Source: Pedobacter roseus | Lineage (GTDB): Bacteria > Bacteroidota > Bacteroidia > Sphingobacteriales > Sphingobacteriaceae | NCBI RefSeq assembly: GCF_014395225.1 | Contig: NZ_CP060723.1 | Coordinates: 5,828,001 to 5,892,000, forward strand | Reading direction: 5' to 3' | Length of the DNA: 64,000 bases | In this document: in pieces, positions 42,615 to 51,531 of the stretch | Layout: each line of letters begins with the position of its first letter | Numbering within the stretch: position 1 is the first letter of the stretch | The notes under the pieces: model-generated | What the model was told of the DNA's origin: nothing | What the model saw: the letters and a program-made list of their open reading frames with translations, nothing else | Database searches by the model: none | Position numbers and translations under genes: made by a program

Positions 42615-43078
42615 GCCACGGAGGCCCAGATTTGCACGGAGGATTTATAGAATAGTTCTTTCGCTCGTTTTGTCATCCTGAGCGGAGTCGAAGGATCCTT
42701 GCTCCAGTTAAGATCAGACAATTATGTCGCCACGGAGGCTCAGATTTGCACGGAGATAAATTTCTCTGTGTTTTCCGTGCCTCCGTGGCAATTATAAATA
42801 ATATTAACCACAGATAAAAAGAATGAACTCAGATGACGTATTGCATGACTAAGATCTGTGTTTATCTGTGTGCACCTGTGGTAAAAATAGTAAGCCAGGC
42901 AAGTGGGGTAACACATAGTAATATTAAGATCTGTGTTTTCCGTGCCTCCGTGGCAATTATAAATAATATTACCCACAGATAAAAAGGATGAACACAGATG
43001 ACGTATTGCATGACTAAGATCTGTGTTTATCTGTTTGCACCTGTGGTAAAAAATAGTAAGCCAGGCAAGTGGGGTAAC
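42615..43078. repeat. Dispersed-repeat block including a 147-base tandem duplication
   Basis: CACGGAGGC-type elements (42615, 42730) and a GTCATCCTGAGCGGAG element (42672) lead into two near-identical tandem copies, 42766-42912 and 42931-43078 (offset 165). Each copy contains the inverse arm GCCTCCGTGGC and an inner dyad CCACAG...CTGTGG. No gene is seen. Confidence 0.8.
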
Positions 43079-43115
43079 CGTGGTTAAAAAGTACACCAAA
43101 TCTCCTTAAAAACCT

Positions 43116-43123
43116 TAAATTTG
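43116..43123 (+). promoter_or_regulatory. -7 box of the AraC-type gene
   Basis: TAAATTTG is an exact TAnnTTTG match, 7 bases before the ATG at 43130. No clear -33 element is seen, which suits an activator-dependent promoter. Confidence 0.4.
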
Positions 43124-43129
43124 ATCAGC

Positions 43130-43933
43130 ATGCCAAATCAAGTCAAACGTCCAGATATCATGTTTTCCTGTTATGCCCAAAAAAGCAGCGAAGGTGAACA
43201 GTTTATCCCCAGCCATTCGTTAGGATTGGTGATTGCGGGTACTTCGGAGATATTTATAGGCGGAGAGAAATTTACATTTTCGGATGGCGATTTCAGGTTT
43301 TTCAGGCGTAACCAGTTAGCAAGATATACCAAATATCCGCCAGCAGGTGGGGAGTTTAAATCCATCAGTATCACCATTGATCAGGAGATTCTGCACAGCA
43401 TCAGCAGCGAATATAACCTGCAAATGGAAAAGCCCAACCATAACCTTAAAGGTTTGGCACTCGAAAGTAACAGTTTATTAAAAAACTACATCGATTCGAT
43501 ATGGCCTTATCTCGACGGAAATAATGCATCCAACCAGGCTTTGGTTGATTTAAAAATTAAAGAGGCTGTAATGATCCTGTTGCAGACCAACCCCATACTA
43601 AAAGATGTGCTTTTCGATTTCTCGGAACCCGGAAAAATTGATCTGGAAGCATACATGAATGCCAATTACAAATTCAACGTAGATATTAACCGTTTTGCTT
43701 ATTTAACGGGGAGAAGTTTAGCTACATTTAAAAGAGATTTTGAGAAAACTTTTAACCTTTCACCTAACCGCTGGTTACAGAAAAAGCGGTTGAACGATGC
43801 TTATTACCTGATTACAGAAAAAGGCTGGAAATCGTCGGATGTATATCTGGAAGTGGGTTTTAAAGACCTTTCTCATTTTTCATTTGCTTTTAAAAAAGCC
43901 TTTGGAATGGCGCCATCGCGGGTGGGCATTTAA
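43130..43933 (+). CDS. AraC family transcriptional regulator
   Basis: A 267-residue regulator: an N-terminal cupin-like sensing region (about 1-130) and a C-terminal pair of helix-turn-helix motifs (NRFAYLTGRSLATFKRDFEKTFNLSPNRWLQKKRLNDAYYLI and SDVYLEVGFKDLSHFSFAFKKAFGMAPSR). The start at 43130 (MPNQVKRPDIM) is preferred over an upstream TTG. It probably controls the SDR gene upstream. Confidence 0.9.
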   Translation: MPNQVKRPDIMFSCYAQKSSEGEQFIPSHSLGLVIAGTSEIFIGGEKFTFSDGDFRFFRRNQLARYTKYPPAGGEFKSISITIDQEILHSISSEYNLQMEKPNHNLKGLALESNSLLKNYIDSIWPYLDGNNASNQALVDLKIKEAVMILLQTNPILKDVLFDFSEPGKIDLEAYMNANYKFNVDINRFAYLTGRSLATFKRDFEKTFNLSPNRWLQKKRLNDAYYLITEKGWKSSDVYLEVGFKDLSHFSFAFKKAFGMAPSRVGI

Positions 43934-43963
43934 AAAAGAATCCCGGTTAACCGGGATTCTTTT
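43934..43963. terminator. Bidirectional terminator, perfect 30-base palindrome
   Basis: AAAAGAATCCCGGTT and AACCGGGATTCTTTT form a perfect palindrome with A and T runs on both sides, between convergent genes. Confidence 0.88.
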
Positions 43964-43987
43964 AGATCTAAAATCCAATCTGTATTT

Positions 43988-45604
43988 TTAATATAATCCC
44001 AGCTCAGCAAGCGCTGCAAACTGCAGTCCATCGTAAGCTGAATTAGCAATGATTTTAAAATATCTTAACGATTTTGGCGTACCAAAGCTAAAATATTGCG
44101 CGCCATTCGTATTGGCGGCTACATAATTGTTTACCGAAGTAAAATTAATACCATCGGTACTGGTTAATACCTGGAAATTTTTAACTGCCCTTGATAAGCC
44201 ACTGCGCTGGGTTAAACTTAACCCATTTGCTGTTTTAAGTGAGCCGAGATCCACCACAATGGTATGTGGATAGCTGGTTGCAGAACTGCTCCACCTCGAA
44301 TGCCAGTAGGTTGCAGAGCTGCCATCAATTAATTTACTCGCCCTTCCGTTTACCGTGCCCTCGCCACTGGTTTCTTCAGAGCTGAAAGAGGCAATAGACC
44401 AGCCGGTTTTGCTTAATTCGTTCTGGGTGCTAAAAGTTAAAACAGGTATTCCGCTGGCGAAAGTATAATTATATACGGTTTCGGTTACTGTTCCATTTTC
44501 GTGCACCAGTTTTACCTTTAATTCGTAAGGAATGCCGTCAGATTTGTATTGCAGATCAGAAATAGGCATTTCGACATAAAAGCTATCCAAACCTATTGAT
44601 TTAGATTCCCAGGTAGTAGCATTATAATCGTGATTTACGCCGGTACCTTCATTATTTACGTTCGGATCGTTATAGTATACAATGCTGTTTACCTTTACAC
44701 TGGCAGAATATTTTCCTGAAACAACTATGGCACCTTTGGTTGATGAATAACTCGCATGTATTTTATCAACAGATGCAGTAACTGCACCATAGTAGGTTTT
44801 ATTATCATTATTGAAAATCTGGTTCACATTTAAAATTGCAGCATCGGTAGCGGTTAAAAAGGTTGGAGATTTACCAAGCGTTCCGTTACCTGCCCACATT
44901 AAAGCCATACCGAGTGTTGAATTTTCTGATACTTTTTGGCAATTGTGTGGTAAGTTTAAACCATGCCCCAGTTCGTGCATCATGCCACCAAACCATACGC
45001 TAAAACGGTTACCTTCTGTATCCGTTTTTCCAAGGTTCTTAATGTCCATACCTTCATAATCGAGTGCATAACACCATCTGCCTGTTCCATAAAAAGGACC
45101 GCCGCTTGGTGTGCCATCGGCCTGGAAACTGTATCTTGGAATGATAACTAAAGTATGTTCGCTGGTTTTTTCAGTAGGGTGGGCAGCAAAATAAGCGTTG
45201 ATCTCGCTGGCTACTGCACCGCTTCCGCCCGAATAAGGATAACTGCTTTTTGGCAGGCTCCCCCTTATCAGGATAATTTTCACTAAACCGTTACTGGTAT
45301 CAGGCAATAAACCAAAAGATTTGGCACCATATCCATTGCGCTGCATTTCACTTTTGTACCAATTTTGGCCCCAGATCATTAAATCACCTAATCTTTTTCT
45401 GAAACCTGCCAGTGTATCCAGGTCGTTAGGCACAAAATAGATCAGGTTAAGGTTGTGTGTTTGTGTAATCAGATTAGGGTTTACCAATGAGGATTTGTTC
45501 TTTAACGTCGGCGAAATTTCCTGATTTTCTGCGATCTGGTTTTTCCGACAGGCCGTGCTAAGCGCTGCAAGCAATATGCAGGCATAAAAGGCAATTTTTT
45601 TCAT
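43988..45604 (-). CDS. Metzincin-like zinc metalloprotease lipoprotein with F5/8 C-type domain
   Basis: A 538-residue lipoprotein (lipobox LSTAC, C19). The zinc motif HELGHGLNLPH gives ligands H210, H214 and H220 with catalytic E211; the usual metzincin glycine is replaced by N217. A middle beta domain (about 290-390) is followed by a C-terminal F5/8 type C (discoidin) carbohydrate-binding domain (about 400-538, SKLIDGSSATYWHSRWSS ... AALAELGLY). This layout is seen in glycan-targeted proteases such as mucin-active enzymes, but the substrate here is unknown. Confidence 0.88.
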   Translation of the reverse strand: MKKIAFYACILLAALSTACRKNQIAENQEISPTLKNKSSLVNPNLITQTHNLNLIYFVPNDLDTLAGFRKRLGDLMIWGQNWYKSEMQRNGYGAKSFGLLPDTSNGLVKIILIRGSLPKSSYPYSGGSGAVASEINAYFAAHPTEKTSEHTLVIIPRYSFQADGTPSGGPFYGTGRWCYALDYEGMDIKNLGKTDTEGNRFSVWFGGMMHELGHGLNLPHNCQKVSENSTLGMALMWAGNGTLGKSPTFLTATDAAILNVNQIFNNDNKTYYGAVTASVDKIHASYSSTKGAIVVSGKYSASVKVNSIVYYNDPNVNNEGTGVNHDYNATTWESKSIGLDSFYVEMPISDLQYKSDGIPYELKVKLVHENGTVTETVYNYTFASGIPVLTFSTQNELSKTGWSIASFSSEETSGEGTVNGRASKLIDGSSATYWHSRWSSSATSYPHTIVVDLGSLKTANGLSLTQRSGLSRAVKNFQVLTSTDGINFTSVNNYVAANTNGAQYFSFGTPKSLRYFKIIANSAYDGLQFAALAELGLY

Positions 45605-46066
45605 AGTTTTTTAGAGGTTTAGGTTGTTTAATATTGGTTAGGTATAAATGGGATTTTAGATTTCAGTGTTGGGGGAAAAGGGGGAAATAACAAAGGAATA
45701 GATACTGAAGAGGAGAATGACAATGCTTTTTTAGTAGAATTGAAATCATAAGTGATTGTGTTAGATTTGTTTATTGTTTAAATCAAGATAAACACAATTG
45801 GTAACTGGCAGCGAAAGAAACTCAACGCAAACGTTTGATGATTTTTTTTGAAAATCAGACTTTAAAGTGTGAAAAACAGCTTATTTAATATAAAAAAGTT
45901 GCTTTTTAAGACCGTTTTTCCGCTAAAGCTTGGTCATTGCTCTGAAAAAGAGAGGAAGTTTGGCTGTATGGTTAAAAAGACAAACGTTTGTTCAGTTTTT
46001 TCTATAAATGAAGTTTACTGGAGGGATAGTGGATTACAGACCACCATGTAAGTAAAAGATAAATGG
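45605..46066. other. Intergenic region with two CAAACGTTTG palindromes
   Basis: No convincing gene is seen. CAAACGTTTG occurs at 45828-45837 and 45981-45990, 153 bases apart. Such 10-base palindromes resemble LacI-family operators, but no LacI gene is in the window. Confidence 0.4.
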
Positions 46067-46663
46067 TGTTTTTTTGGGGAAAGCAGAATCACTGCTCATC
46101 GGTTACATCAGTCCTGCTTTCCTTACAGCTTCAATGGCATTGCTCATTCAAAGAAACTGCATCAGCTTTCATCCATCCGATAGCTATCGGATCAGGTTTA
46201 TTTGGGTAAGGGCGGTGCAAACAAACCTTTCGAACCTAAGCCCGATTGTACGGATGCCGTTTTATCGGAATATTTTCTTTTTCTAAGGTTTAAAAACGGC
46301 AGGAGGGAAAGCGGGGCTGCAGGCCGCCACAGGGAACCGGACTTTTCACTTCCAAAAAAAAGAAAGTGTTTTTAGGAAAGCAGAATCACTGCTCATCGGT
46401 TAAATCAGTCCTGCTTTCCTTACAACTTTAGTGGCTTGCTTATTCAAAGAAACTGCATCATCTTTCATCCATCCGATAGCTATCGGATCAGGTTTATTTG
46501 AGCAAGGCCGGTGCAAAAAACAGACCTTTCGAACCTAAGCCCGATTGTACAGATGCCGTTTTATCGGAATATTTTCTTTTTCTAGGGTTTAAAAACGGCA
46601 GGAGGGAAAGCGGGGCTGCAGGCCACTTCAGGGAATTAGACTTCTCACTTCCAAAAAAGAATG
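46067..46663. repeat. Tandem duplication of a repeat of about 297 bases
   Basis: Copy 1 (about 46067-46365) and copy 2 (about 46366-46663) are highly similar. Each holds the perfect palindrome ATCCGATAGCTATCGGAT (46175-46192 and 46471-46488) and an open frame encoding PFEPKPDCTDAVLSEYFLFL then FKNGRRESGAAG. The frame is preserved across a 3-base length difference. The repeat shares AGTCCTGCTTTCC and ATCAGGTTTA, inverted, with the elements at 16142 and 26651. Confidence 0.85.
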
Positions 46664-46712
46664 AATATCTTATTTTCAATTAATTTTTACTTATAGTTCA
46701 ATCGAATTACCA

Positions 46713-46814
46713 TCATTTCGAGCGAAGTGCAACAAGGTCGAGACCCGGGGTTCAGCGAAGTTAAATCTACTTTGATAGATCTCTCCATTTCGCTGCGCTT
46801 CAGTCGAGATGACG
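46713..46814. repeat. Palindromic dispersed element
   Basis: Starts TCATTTCGAGCGAAGTGC and ends GTCGAGATGACG, with the inner pair ATCTACTTTGATAGATCTC; same family as 23943-24026. Confidence 0.7.
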
Positions 46815-46821
46815 ATCGATT

Positions 46822-47046
46822 TTAAACTTTTTTAGGAGGAAGATCGAATGCGATTGCCTCATGTTCGAAATGGCCATTGTGTGCACCATCGCAAAAAGGT
46901 TTGTTTTTAGATAAACCGCAACGGCAGATAGAAAGTACTTCTCTGCCCTGTAAGCCATAAACGTTTCCGTTTCTATCTACAATTTCGAAATCGCCCTCAA
47001 TTTTAACAGAGCCGTTATTGTTAATGGTAAGTTTTGTTTTAGACAT
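46822..47046 (-). CDS. CDGSH iron-sulfur domain protein
   Basis: A 74-residue protein with the full 2Fe-2S motif C41-R-C43-x8-C52-DGA-H56 (three Cys, one His). It is the short bacterial mitoNEET-like form, with roles in electron transfer or cluster transfer. A -7 box TAGTTTTG lies upstream at 47065-47072. Confidence 0.93.
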   Translation of the reverse strand: MSKTKLTINNNGSVKIEGDFEIVDRNGNVYGLQGREVLSICRCGLSKNKPFCDGAHNGHFEHEAIAFDLPPKKV

Positions 47047-47064
47047 GTTTTGTTATTTGTTCAG

Positions 47065-47072
47065 CAAAACTA
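47065..47072 (-). promoter_or_regulatory. -7 box of the CDGSH gene
   Basis: TAGTTTTG on the minus strand matches TAnnTTTG exactly, 18 bases before the ATG. Confidence 0.45.
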
Positions 47073-47130
47073 AGCCATAAAAACCGCAATTTTTTTGCTG
47101 ATTTCTATTTAGAAACATTCTCCCTTGAAT

Positions 47131-47817
47131 CTATAAAGCCTCTTTTTTGATCACATAAGCAATCATATCGGTCCTGATTTCGAAACCCAGTTTCTGATAG
47201 AGTTTGATGGCAGCCTCATTATCGTTCCTTACATGCAGAAAAGGGATTTCGTTGCGGAGCAATATGCGCTTAATCTGTTCCTGCAGGATCTTAAAGGAAT
47301 AGCCTTTCCCCAAATGATCGGGATGGGTACAAACCGCGCTTACCTCGCGGTAGGGGCTGGGGAAAAAGCGGTGACCAGCCATAGATGCGAGTTTACCGTT
47401 AACAAATACGCCGGTATAATTGTTCAATTCGATCGTTTTAGCAAGGAAAGGCCCTGGTTTAGTCAATTCCACAAGATCAATCATTTCGGCAACATGTTCA
47501 AAATCAAGATCTGTGAGTTCGGCTCCATCTGTATCGGGAACTTTTGTGCCCCGAAAAATAAACTGGAACATATCAATATGCGTCAATAATTTCCACTGTT
47601 CAGGAATTTTGACTGGTGTTTTTGCGAAAAAAACAAAAAGGCTTTCAGGAGGACTGATCTGATAAAGCGTATCTAAATCCTCCTGCGAATTATCTTTTAA
47701 CCCGGCAAAGGCCGTAATATCTTCGATATAATATTTTACCGTATCAACACCTTTTGCCAGGTGAGCATGGCCAGAATTTAAGGCATGATAAATGGGATTA
47801 TCCAATACGTATTCCAT
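47131..47817 (-). CDS. GNAT family N-acetyltransferase
   Basis: A 228-residue acetyltransferase of the FR47-like type: a variable N-terminal half (about 1-100) and a C-terminal GNAT core with the acetyl-CoA loop VCTHPDHLGKGYSFKIL and the C-terminal strand HVRNDNEAAIKLYQKLGFEIR. The substrate is unknown. A -7 box ends 4 bases before the ATG, so a leaderless mRNA is predicted. Confidence 0.88.
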   Translation of the reverse strand: MEYVLDNPIYHALNSGHAHLAKGVDTVKYYIEDITAFAGLKDNSQEDLDTLYQISPPESLFVFFAKTPVKIPEQWKLLTHIDMFQFIFRGTKVPDTDGAELTDLDFEHVAEMIDLVELTKPGPFLAKTIELNNYTGVFVNGKLASMAGHRFFPSPYREVSAVCTHPDHLGKGYSFKILQEQIKRILLRNEIPFLHVRNDNEAAIKLYQKLGFEIRTDMIAYVIKKEAL

Positions 47818-47821
47818 CCGG

Positions 47822-47829
47822 CAAAGATA
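47822..47829 (-). promoter_or_regulatory. -7 box of the GNAT gene
   Basis: TATCTTTG on the minus strand matches TAnnTTTG exactly and ends 4 bases before the ATG. Confidence 0.5.
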
Positions 47830-47885
47830 TTAAAAGCTAAATCACGCGAGGGTAAATTTTAACCGTATAGATTATCTCTGTGGTA

Positions 47886-48668
47886 TTATTGATTCAAAAA
47901 AGTCTGTACAAAGTGCGCCGTAATCCCGATCGTTTTATCGCTTACATCCGGGTTCAGGTTTTCGCCAATCATGGCACCATGCACGCCAGGCAATATAACC
48001 AACTGTGCATTTGAAATCAATTTCGACATTTTTACCACATGTTCAGCTCTGATTACATCACGGTCTGCTACCATTAATAAGGCCTGGGATTTGATTCCCC
48101 TAATATCGTCATCACGAAGGTCAACAAAATCGAGCATCCGCTGTTTGTCTTTCTCAAACATGGTTTGCAATGCCATTTGATCTGGATTTACAGCTAAGAA
48201 AGCTGCTTTCAGTGGTTCAGGCATGTGGTCGATAGTAGCATCTCCAAAGCCATTATAAAAACCTTCAATTAAACCTTCCCGTTGGTAATTAGCAGATATC
48301 ACAATGATTTTATTTACTACATCGGGATAATGGGCAGCAATGTGTAGCGCAGTTGTTCCTCCATTACTAAAACCCAAAAAATTAGCCTTTGCTATTTTGA
48401 GTTGATTTAATAAAGTGGTCACATCTTTTGCATCCTGGGCAAAAGATTCTGGCTGGTCGCGGTCGCTGGTTCGTCCATGGGCCTGAAGTTCAACTGCTAT
48501 TACCTTGCCGCATTTGGCCAAATAAGGAATAAACCTGCCGAATGTTGATTGAATGGTGGAGCCGCCGCCATGGATTAATACGAGAGGGATTTCTCCTTCG
48601 CCATAAACTTCATAATACATGTTAATGCCATTTACCTGCTCATGTCCGGCTTTATGATAAGTTTCCAT
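47886..48668 (-). CDS. Alpha/beta hydrolase
   Basis: A 260-residue single-domain hydrolase. The oxyanion segment LIHGGGST, nucleophile elbow GFSNGG (S101), likely acid D202 or D204 (VADRDVI) and H230 (LPGVHGAM) make a full triad. The fold is of the esterase/haloperoxidase kind; substrate unknown. No signal peptide. Confidence 0.9.
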   Translation of the reverse strand: METYHKAGHEQVNGINMYYEVYGEGEIPLVLIHGGGSTIQSTFGRFIPYLAKCGKVIAVELQAHGRTSDRDQPESFAQDAKDVTTLLNQLKIAKANFLGFSNGGTTALHIAAHYPDVVNKIIVISANYQREGLIEGFYNGFGDATIDHMPEPLKAAFLAVNPDQMALQTMFEKDKQRMLDFVDLRDDDIRGIKSQALLMVADRDVIRAEHVVKMSKLISNAQLVILPGVHGAMIGENLNPDVSDKTIGITAHFVQTFLNQ

Positions 48669-48696
48669 TGGTTTAGAAAATTTGAATGTTACTAAA

Positions 48697-48704
48697 CAAA
48701 GCTA
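48697..48704 (-). promoter_or_regulatory. -7 box of the alpha/beta hydrolase gene
   Basis: TAGCTTTG on the minus strand matches TAnnTTTG exactly, 28 bases before the ATG. Confidence 0.4.
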
Positions 48705-48772
48705 AGTAAGATGGCTGAAAATAAGGCACCCATAACAGACAAGTTTAGGGGTTATTGCGCCATTTTAAAGCC

Positions 48773-50026
48773 TTATTTCTTTAACTTTTTGGCTTTTTTG
48801 ATGCAGGCTTCCAGAAATTGATCAATACCCGATGCAGTATAACCCAACAACCTTGAGTTTTCGCCAAGCTCCGAAGAGGCAATGGTGGTTTTTTCCCGAA
48901 TCTGCGTCATGCAATACATATTGATGGCCTGTTGCATGGGTAAAGTAATATACTGCTTTGCTTCGGCAATTTTGCCGCTTAAAACAATCAGTTCCGGGTT
49001 AAACAACTGGATCAGCATCGAGATCCCTTTGCCCATATAGGTACCCACATTCGATAATAACTGGATGGCGTACTGATCGCCTTTGTTGGCCGCTTTGATG
49101 ATTACGGCAGGTTCAATTCTTTCTAGCTCCTCGTTGGTGAGTTTGTTAAGCATCGAGTTTTTTCCTGATAAAATACCTTCTTTAGCCATTTCCGATAAAG
49201 CATTTCCCGAAGCAACGGTTTCTAAACAGCCATGTTTGCCACAATAGCACAATACCCCATTTTCAACAAAAGGGATGTGACCGAGTTCGCCTGAAAAACC
49301 GCAGTTGCCGCGCCTCAGCTTGCCGTCCATGATAATGCCCAAACCAACGCCCCAATCCATTAATAGTACGAGTACATTTTTCTTGCCTTTAGCCATTCCA
49401 TGTGTAAATTCGGCCATTGATGAACCATTTACGTCGTTCTGGATTACCACAGGTAAATTTAATATCTTTTCAAAAGCCTCCGTTAAAGAAGTGTTTTCTA
49501 CGTCGTTTAAAAAGTAACTGTAATTCTCACCCTTTTCTGCGTCGATTAAGCCGGGCATGCCCACGCTACATCCAATTAACTGTTTGTGATCAATTGCTGA
49601 AGATTTTAAGAAACCCTGCAATTCTGTGTTTAAAATATGGAAAAAATCGGTCCGGCTTTTTGAAATGGGGAGCAGGAAGGTTTTGACTTCTGTCACCAGG
49701 TTATAATTGTTGTCGATAATGGCAATTTTAGTATGAAATAACTCAATATCGATGCACAATATGAGGATTTTTTTGTCTTTCAAACGGTAAAGGTCTGGTT
49801 TTCGTCCGCCTATCGATACACCATAACCCTTCTTCTCAACCCATCCCTCCTCTATCAGTGCGGTTAATAGTTTCAATATACTGGGGGTACTCATATCCAT
49901 CACTTCGCATAAGGAAGAAACTGAAGCCGCGCTCAAATTAAAAAGATGTTTAATGAGCTGGTGTTTATGCACGGCCTGTTTATCGCTGCGTTCTGATATT
50001 AAGTGATTTAATAGGGTAAGATTCAT
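48773..50026 (-). CDS. ROK family transcriptional regulator (NagC/XylR type)
   Basis: A 417-residue ROK protein: N-terminal winged helix (about 15-75, AASVSSLCEVMDMSTPSILKLLTALIEEGWVEKKG) and a sugar-kinase-like domain with the ROK zinc motif CYCGKHGCLE and DWGVGLGIIMDGKL. It is divergent from the Gfo/Idh-DUF1080 operon and is the obvious candidate regulator, with a sugar or 3-keto sugar as effector. Whether it retains kinase activity is not clear. An AT-rich imperfect dyad precedes its start (about 50060-50095). Confidence 0.92.
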   Translation of the reverse strand: MNLTLLNHLISERSDKQAVHKHQLIKHLFNLSAASVSSLCEVMDMSTPSILKLLTALIEEGWVEKKGYGVSIGGRKPDLYRLKDKKILILCIDIELFHTKIAIIDNNYNLVTEVKTFLLPISKSRTDFFHILNTELQGFLKSSAIDHKQLIGCSVGMPGLIDAEKGENYSYFLNDVENTSLTEAFEKILNLPVVIQNDVNGSSMAEFTHGMAKGKKNVLVLLMDWGVGLGIIMDGKLRRGNCGFSGELGHIPFVENGVLCYCGKHGCLETVASGNALSEMAKEGILSGKNSMLNKLTNEELERIEPAVIIKAANKGDQYAIQLLSNVGTYMGKGISMLIQLFNPELIVLSGKIAEAKQYITLPMQQAINMYCMTQIREKTTIASSELGENSRLLGYTASGIDQFLEACIKKAKKLKK

Positions 50027-50221
50027 GAGGTTAATGATAGTATTTTGATAAATATAGATAACTTCTATTAAAATTTTATTAAAGTTTTTTTAATGCGTAA
50101 AGAAATCATCGTTGTTTTGCCAATACAATAAATTCTTGCTAACATTAAACTAAATAATAGACTGTAAACCACACGGAATAACCACCCGTTACAGCTTATT
50201 GTATACAACACCCTAACCAAA

Positions 50222-51508
50222 ATGAAAACTAAAGAAAAACCACAAAAACAATCCAACTCCAGAAGGGATTTTATCAAAAAATCGGCAATCGGTCTGGCCA
50301 CTTTTACCATTGTTCCACGTTATGTAATGGGCGGACAAGGTTATCTTGCCCCAAGCGATAAACTGACCAAAGCCGTAATTGGCGTTGGCGGGATGGGAAG
50401 AGGACATTTCGAATATGAAGGTACACAGGTAGTGGCCATTTGCGATGTTGACCAGAACCATCTCAAACAGGCAGCAGCCATGCTGGATAAAGGGGTAAAA
50501 ACATTTAGTGATTATAGAGAACTGATCCAGTTACCCGAAGTAGATATTGTACATATTGCCACACCGCCGCACTGGCATGGTATTATGGCAGTTGATGCTG
50601 CAAATGCAGGTAAGGATATCTGGTGCGAAAAACCGATGACCCATACCATTGGTGAAGGTAAAAGGGTGGTAGAAGCCGTAAAACAACACGGCAGGATGTT
50701 CAGGTTAAATACCTGGTTCAGGTTTAAAGATACTTTTTATGGGATGGGCACTACCGTAAAACCGATTAAAAAACTGGTTGATAGTGGTATGTTGGGCTGG
50801 CCTTTAAAAGTAACCGTAAGTAAACACACGGGTTACGATTGGAAATTTTATTGGGTGGGTAAAGATCATTTAGAGCCTCAGCCTGTGCCACCAGAGCTGG
50901 ATTATAATGCATGGTTAGGTCCTGCACCTTATAAGCCATATAATGCTCACCGTGTGCACCAAACTTTTAGAGGTTATTGGGATTATGATGGTGGCGGATT
51001 AAGCGATATGGGTCAGCATTACATCGATCCTATACAATACTTCCTGGGGAAAGATGATACCAACCCGATTTCGGTTGAAGTAGATGCGCCACAGCAACAT
51101 ACCGATGCTGTGGGTATATGGCGCCGCATTACTTATACCTATGCCGATGGCTGTCAGATTATATTGGATGGCGAGGGTAAAGATGCCAATGTACCTTATA
51201 TAGAAGGACCAAAGGGCAAATTGTATCCGGGCTTCAAATCTGATATTCCTGATCTGGAACGCAAACTGGCTCAATTTCCTGATCCGGATCCTGAAATTGT
51301 AGAATTTTCGGAATCGGTAAGAACAAGGAAGAAGTTTGCCCTGAATGAAGAGAACGGGCACCGTTCGTGTAATATTGTAAATATCGGTTTGGCTGCCTTG
51401 CGACTGGGTAGATCGTTAAAATTCGATCCGGTTAAGCAAGAGTTTATTGATGATGAGGCCGCAAACAGGTTGATTAATCCCGTAATGCGTGCACCATTTT
51501 CCATTTAA
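50222..51508 (+). CDS. Gfo/Idh/MocA oxidoreductase with Tat signal (1 of 3)
   Basis: A 428-residue secreted oxidoreductase. The N-terminus has a twin-arginine signal (SRRDFIKKSAIGLATF), followed by the Rossmann start (GVGGMGRGH), the EKP motif (CEKPMTHT) and the C-terminal GFO_IDH domain (GLSDMGQHYIDPIQYFLG). Export by Tat with a bound nucleotide suits this family. It opens an operon with a DUF1080 protein and two more Gfo/Idh/MocA enzymes, so oxidation of a sugar C3 hydroxyl, or the reverse, is likely. Confidence 0.92.
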   Translation: MKTKEKPQKQSNSRRDFIKKSAIGLATFTIVPRYVMGGQGYLAPSDKLTKAVIGVGGMGRGHFEYEGTQVVAICDVDQNHLKQAAAMLDKGVKTFSDYRELIQLPEVDIVHIATPPHWHGIMAVDAANAGKDIWCEKPMTHTIGEGKRVVEAVKQHGRMFRLNTWFRFKDTFYGMGTTVKPIKKLVDSGMLGWPLKVTVSKHTGYDWKFYWVGKDHLEPQPVPPELDYNAWLGPAPYKPYNAHRVHQTFRGYWDYDGGGLSDMGQHYIDPIQYFLGKDDTNPISVEVDAPQQHTDAVGIWRRITYTYADGCQIILDGEGKDANVPYIEGPKGKLYPGFKSDIPDLERKLAQFPDPDPEIVEFSESVRTRKKFALNEENGHRSCNIVNIGLAALRLGRSLKFDPVKQEFIDDEAANRLINPVMRAPFSI

Positions 51509-51531
51509 AACCTTCCTTCATACCAATCATC

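Noticed and set aside
42740-43099. 119-residue minus-strand frame with internal repeat
   Set aside because: Lies wholly in the tandemly duplicated palindromic repeats; the protein repeat is only the DNA repeat translated.
45869-46051. 60-residue plus-strand coding frame
   Set aside because: No family resemblance, no promoter or start signal, composition like the surrounding intergenic DNA.
46074-46286. Small coding frames in the tandem repeat
   Set aside because: Listed as a repeat; frames start inside the repeat and the one that is kept in both copies has no independent start signal. Coding status is not proven.
50060-50110. ROK operator upstream of the ROK gene
   Set aside because: The near-dyad TTTAATAAAATTTTAATAGA is in very AT-rich DNA and has mismatches; not strong enough to list as a site.
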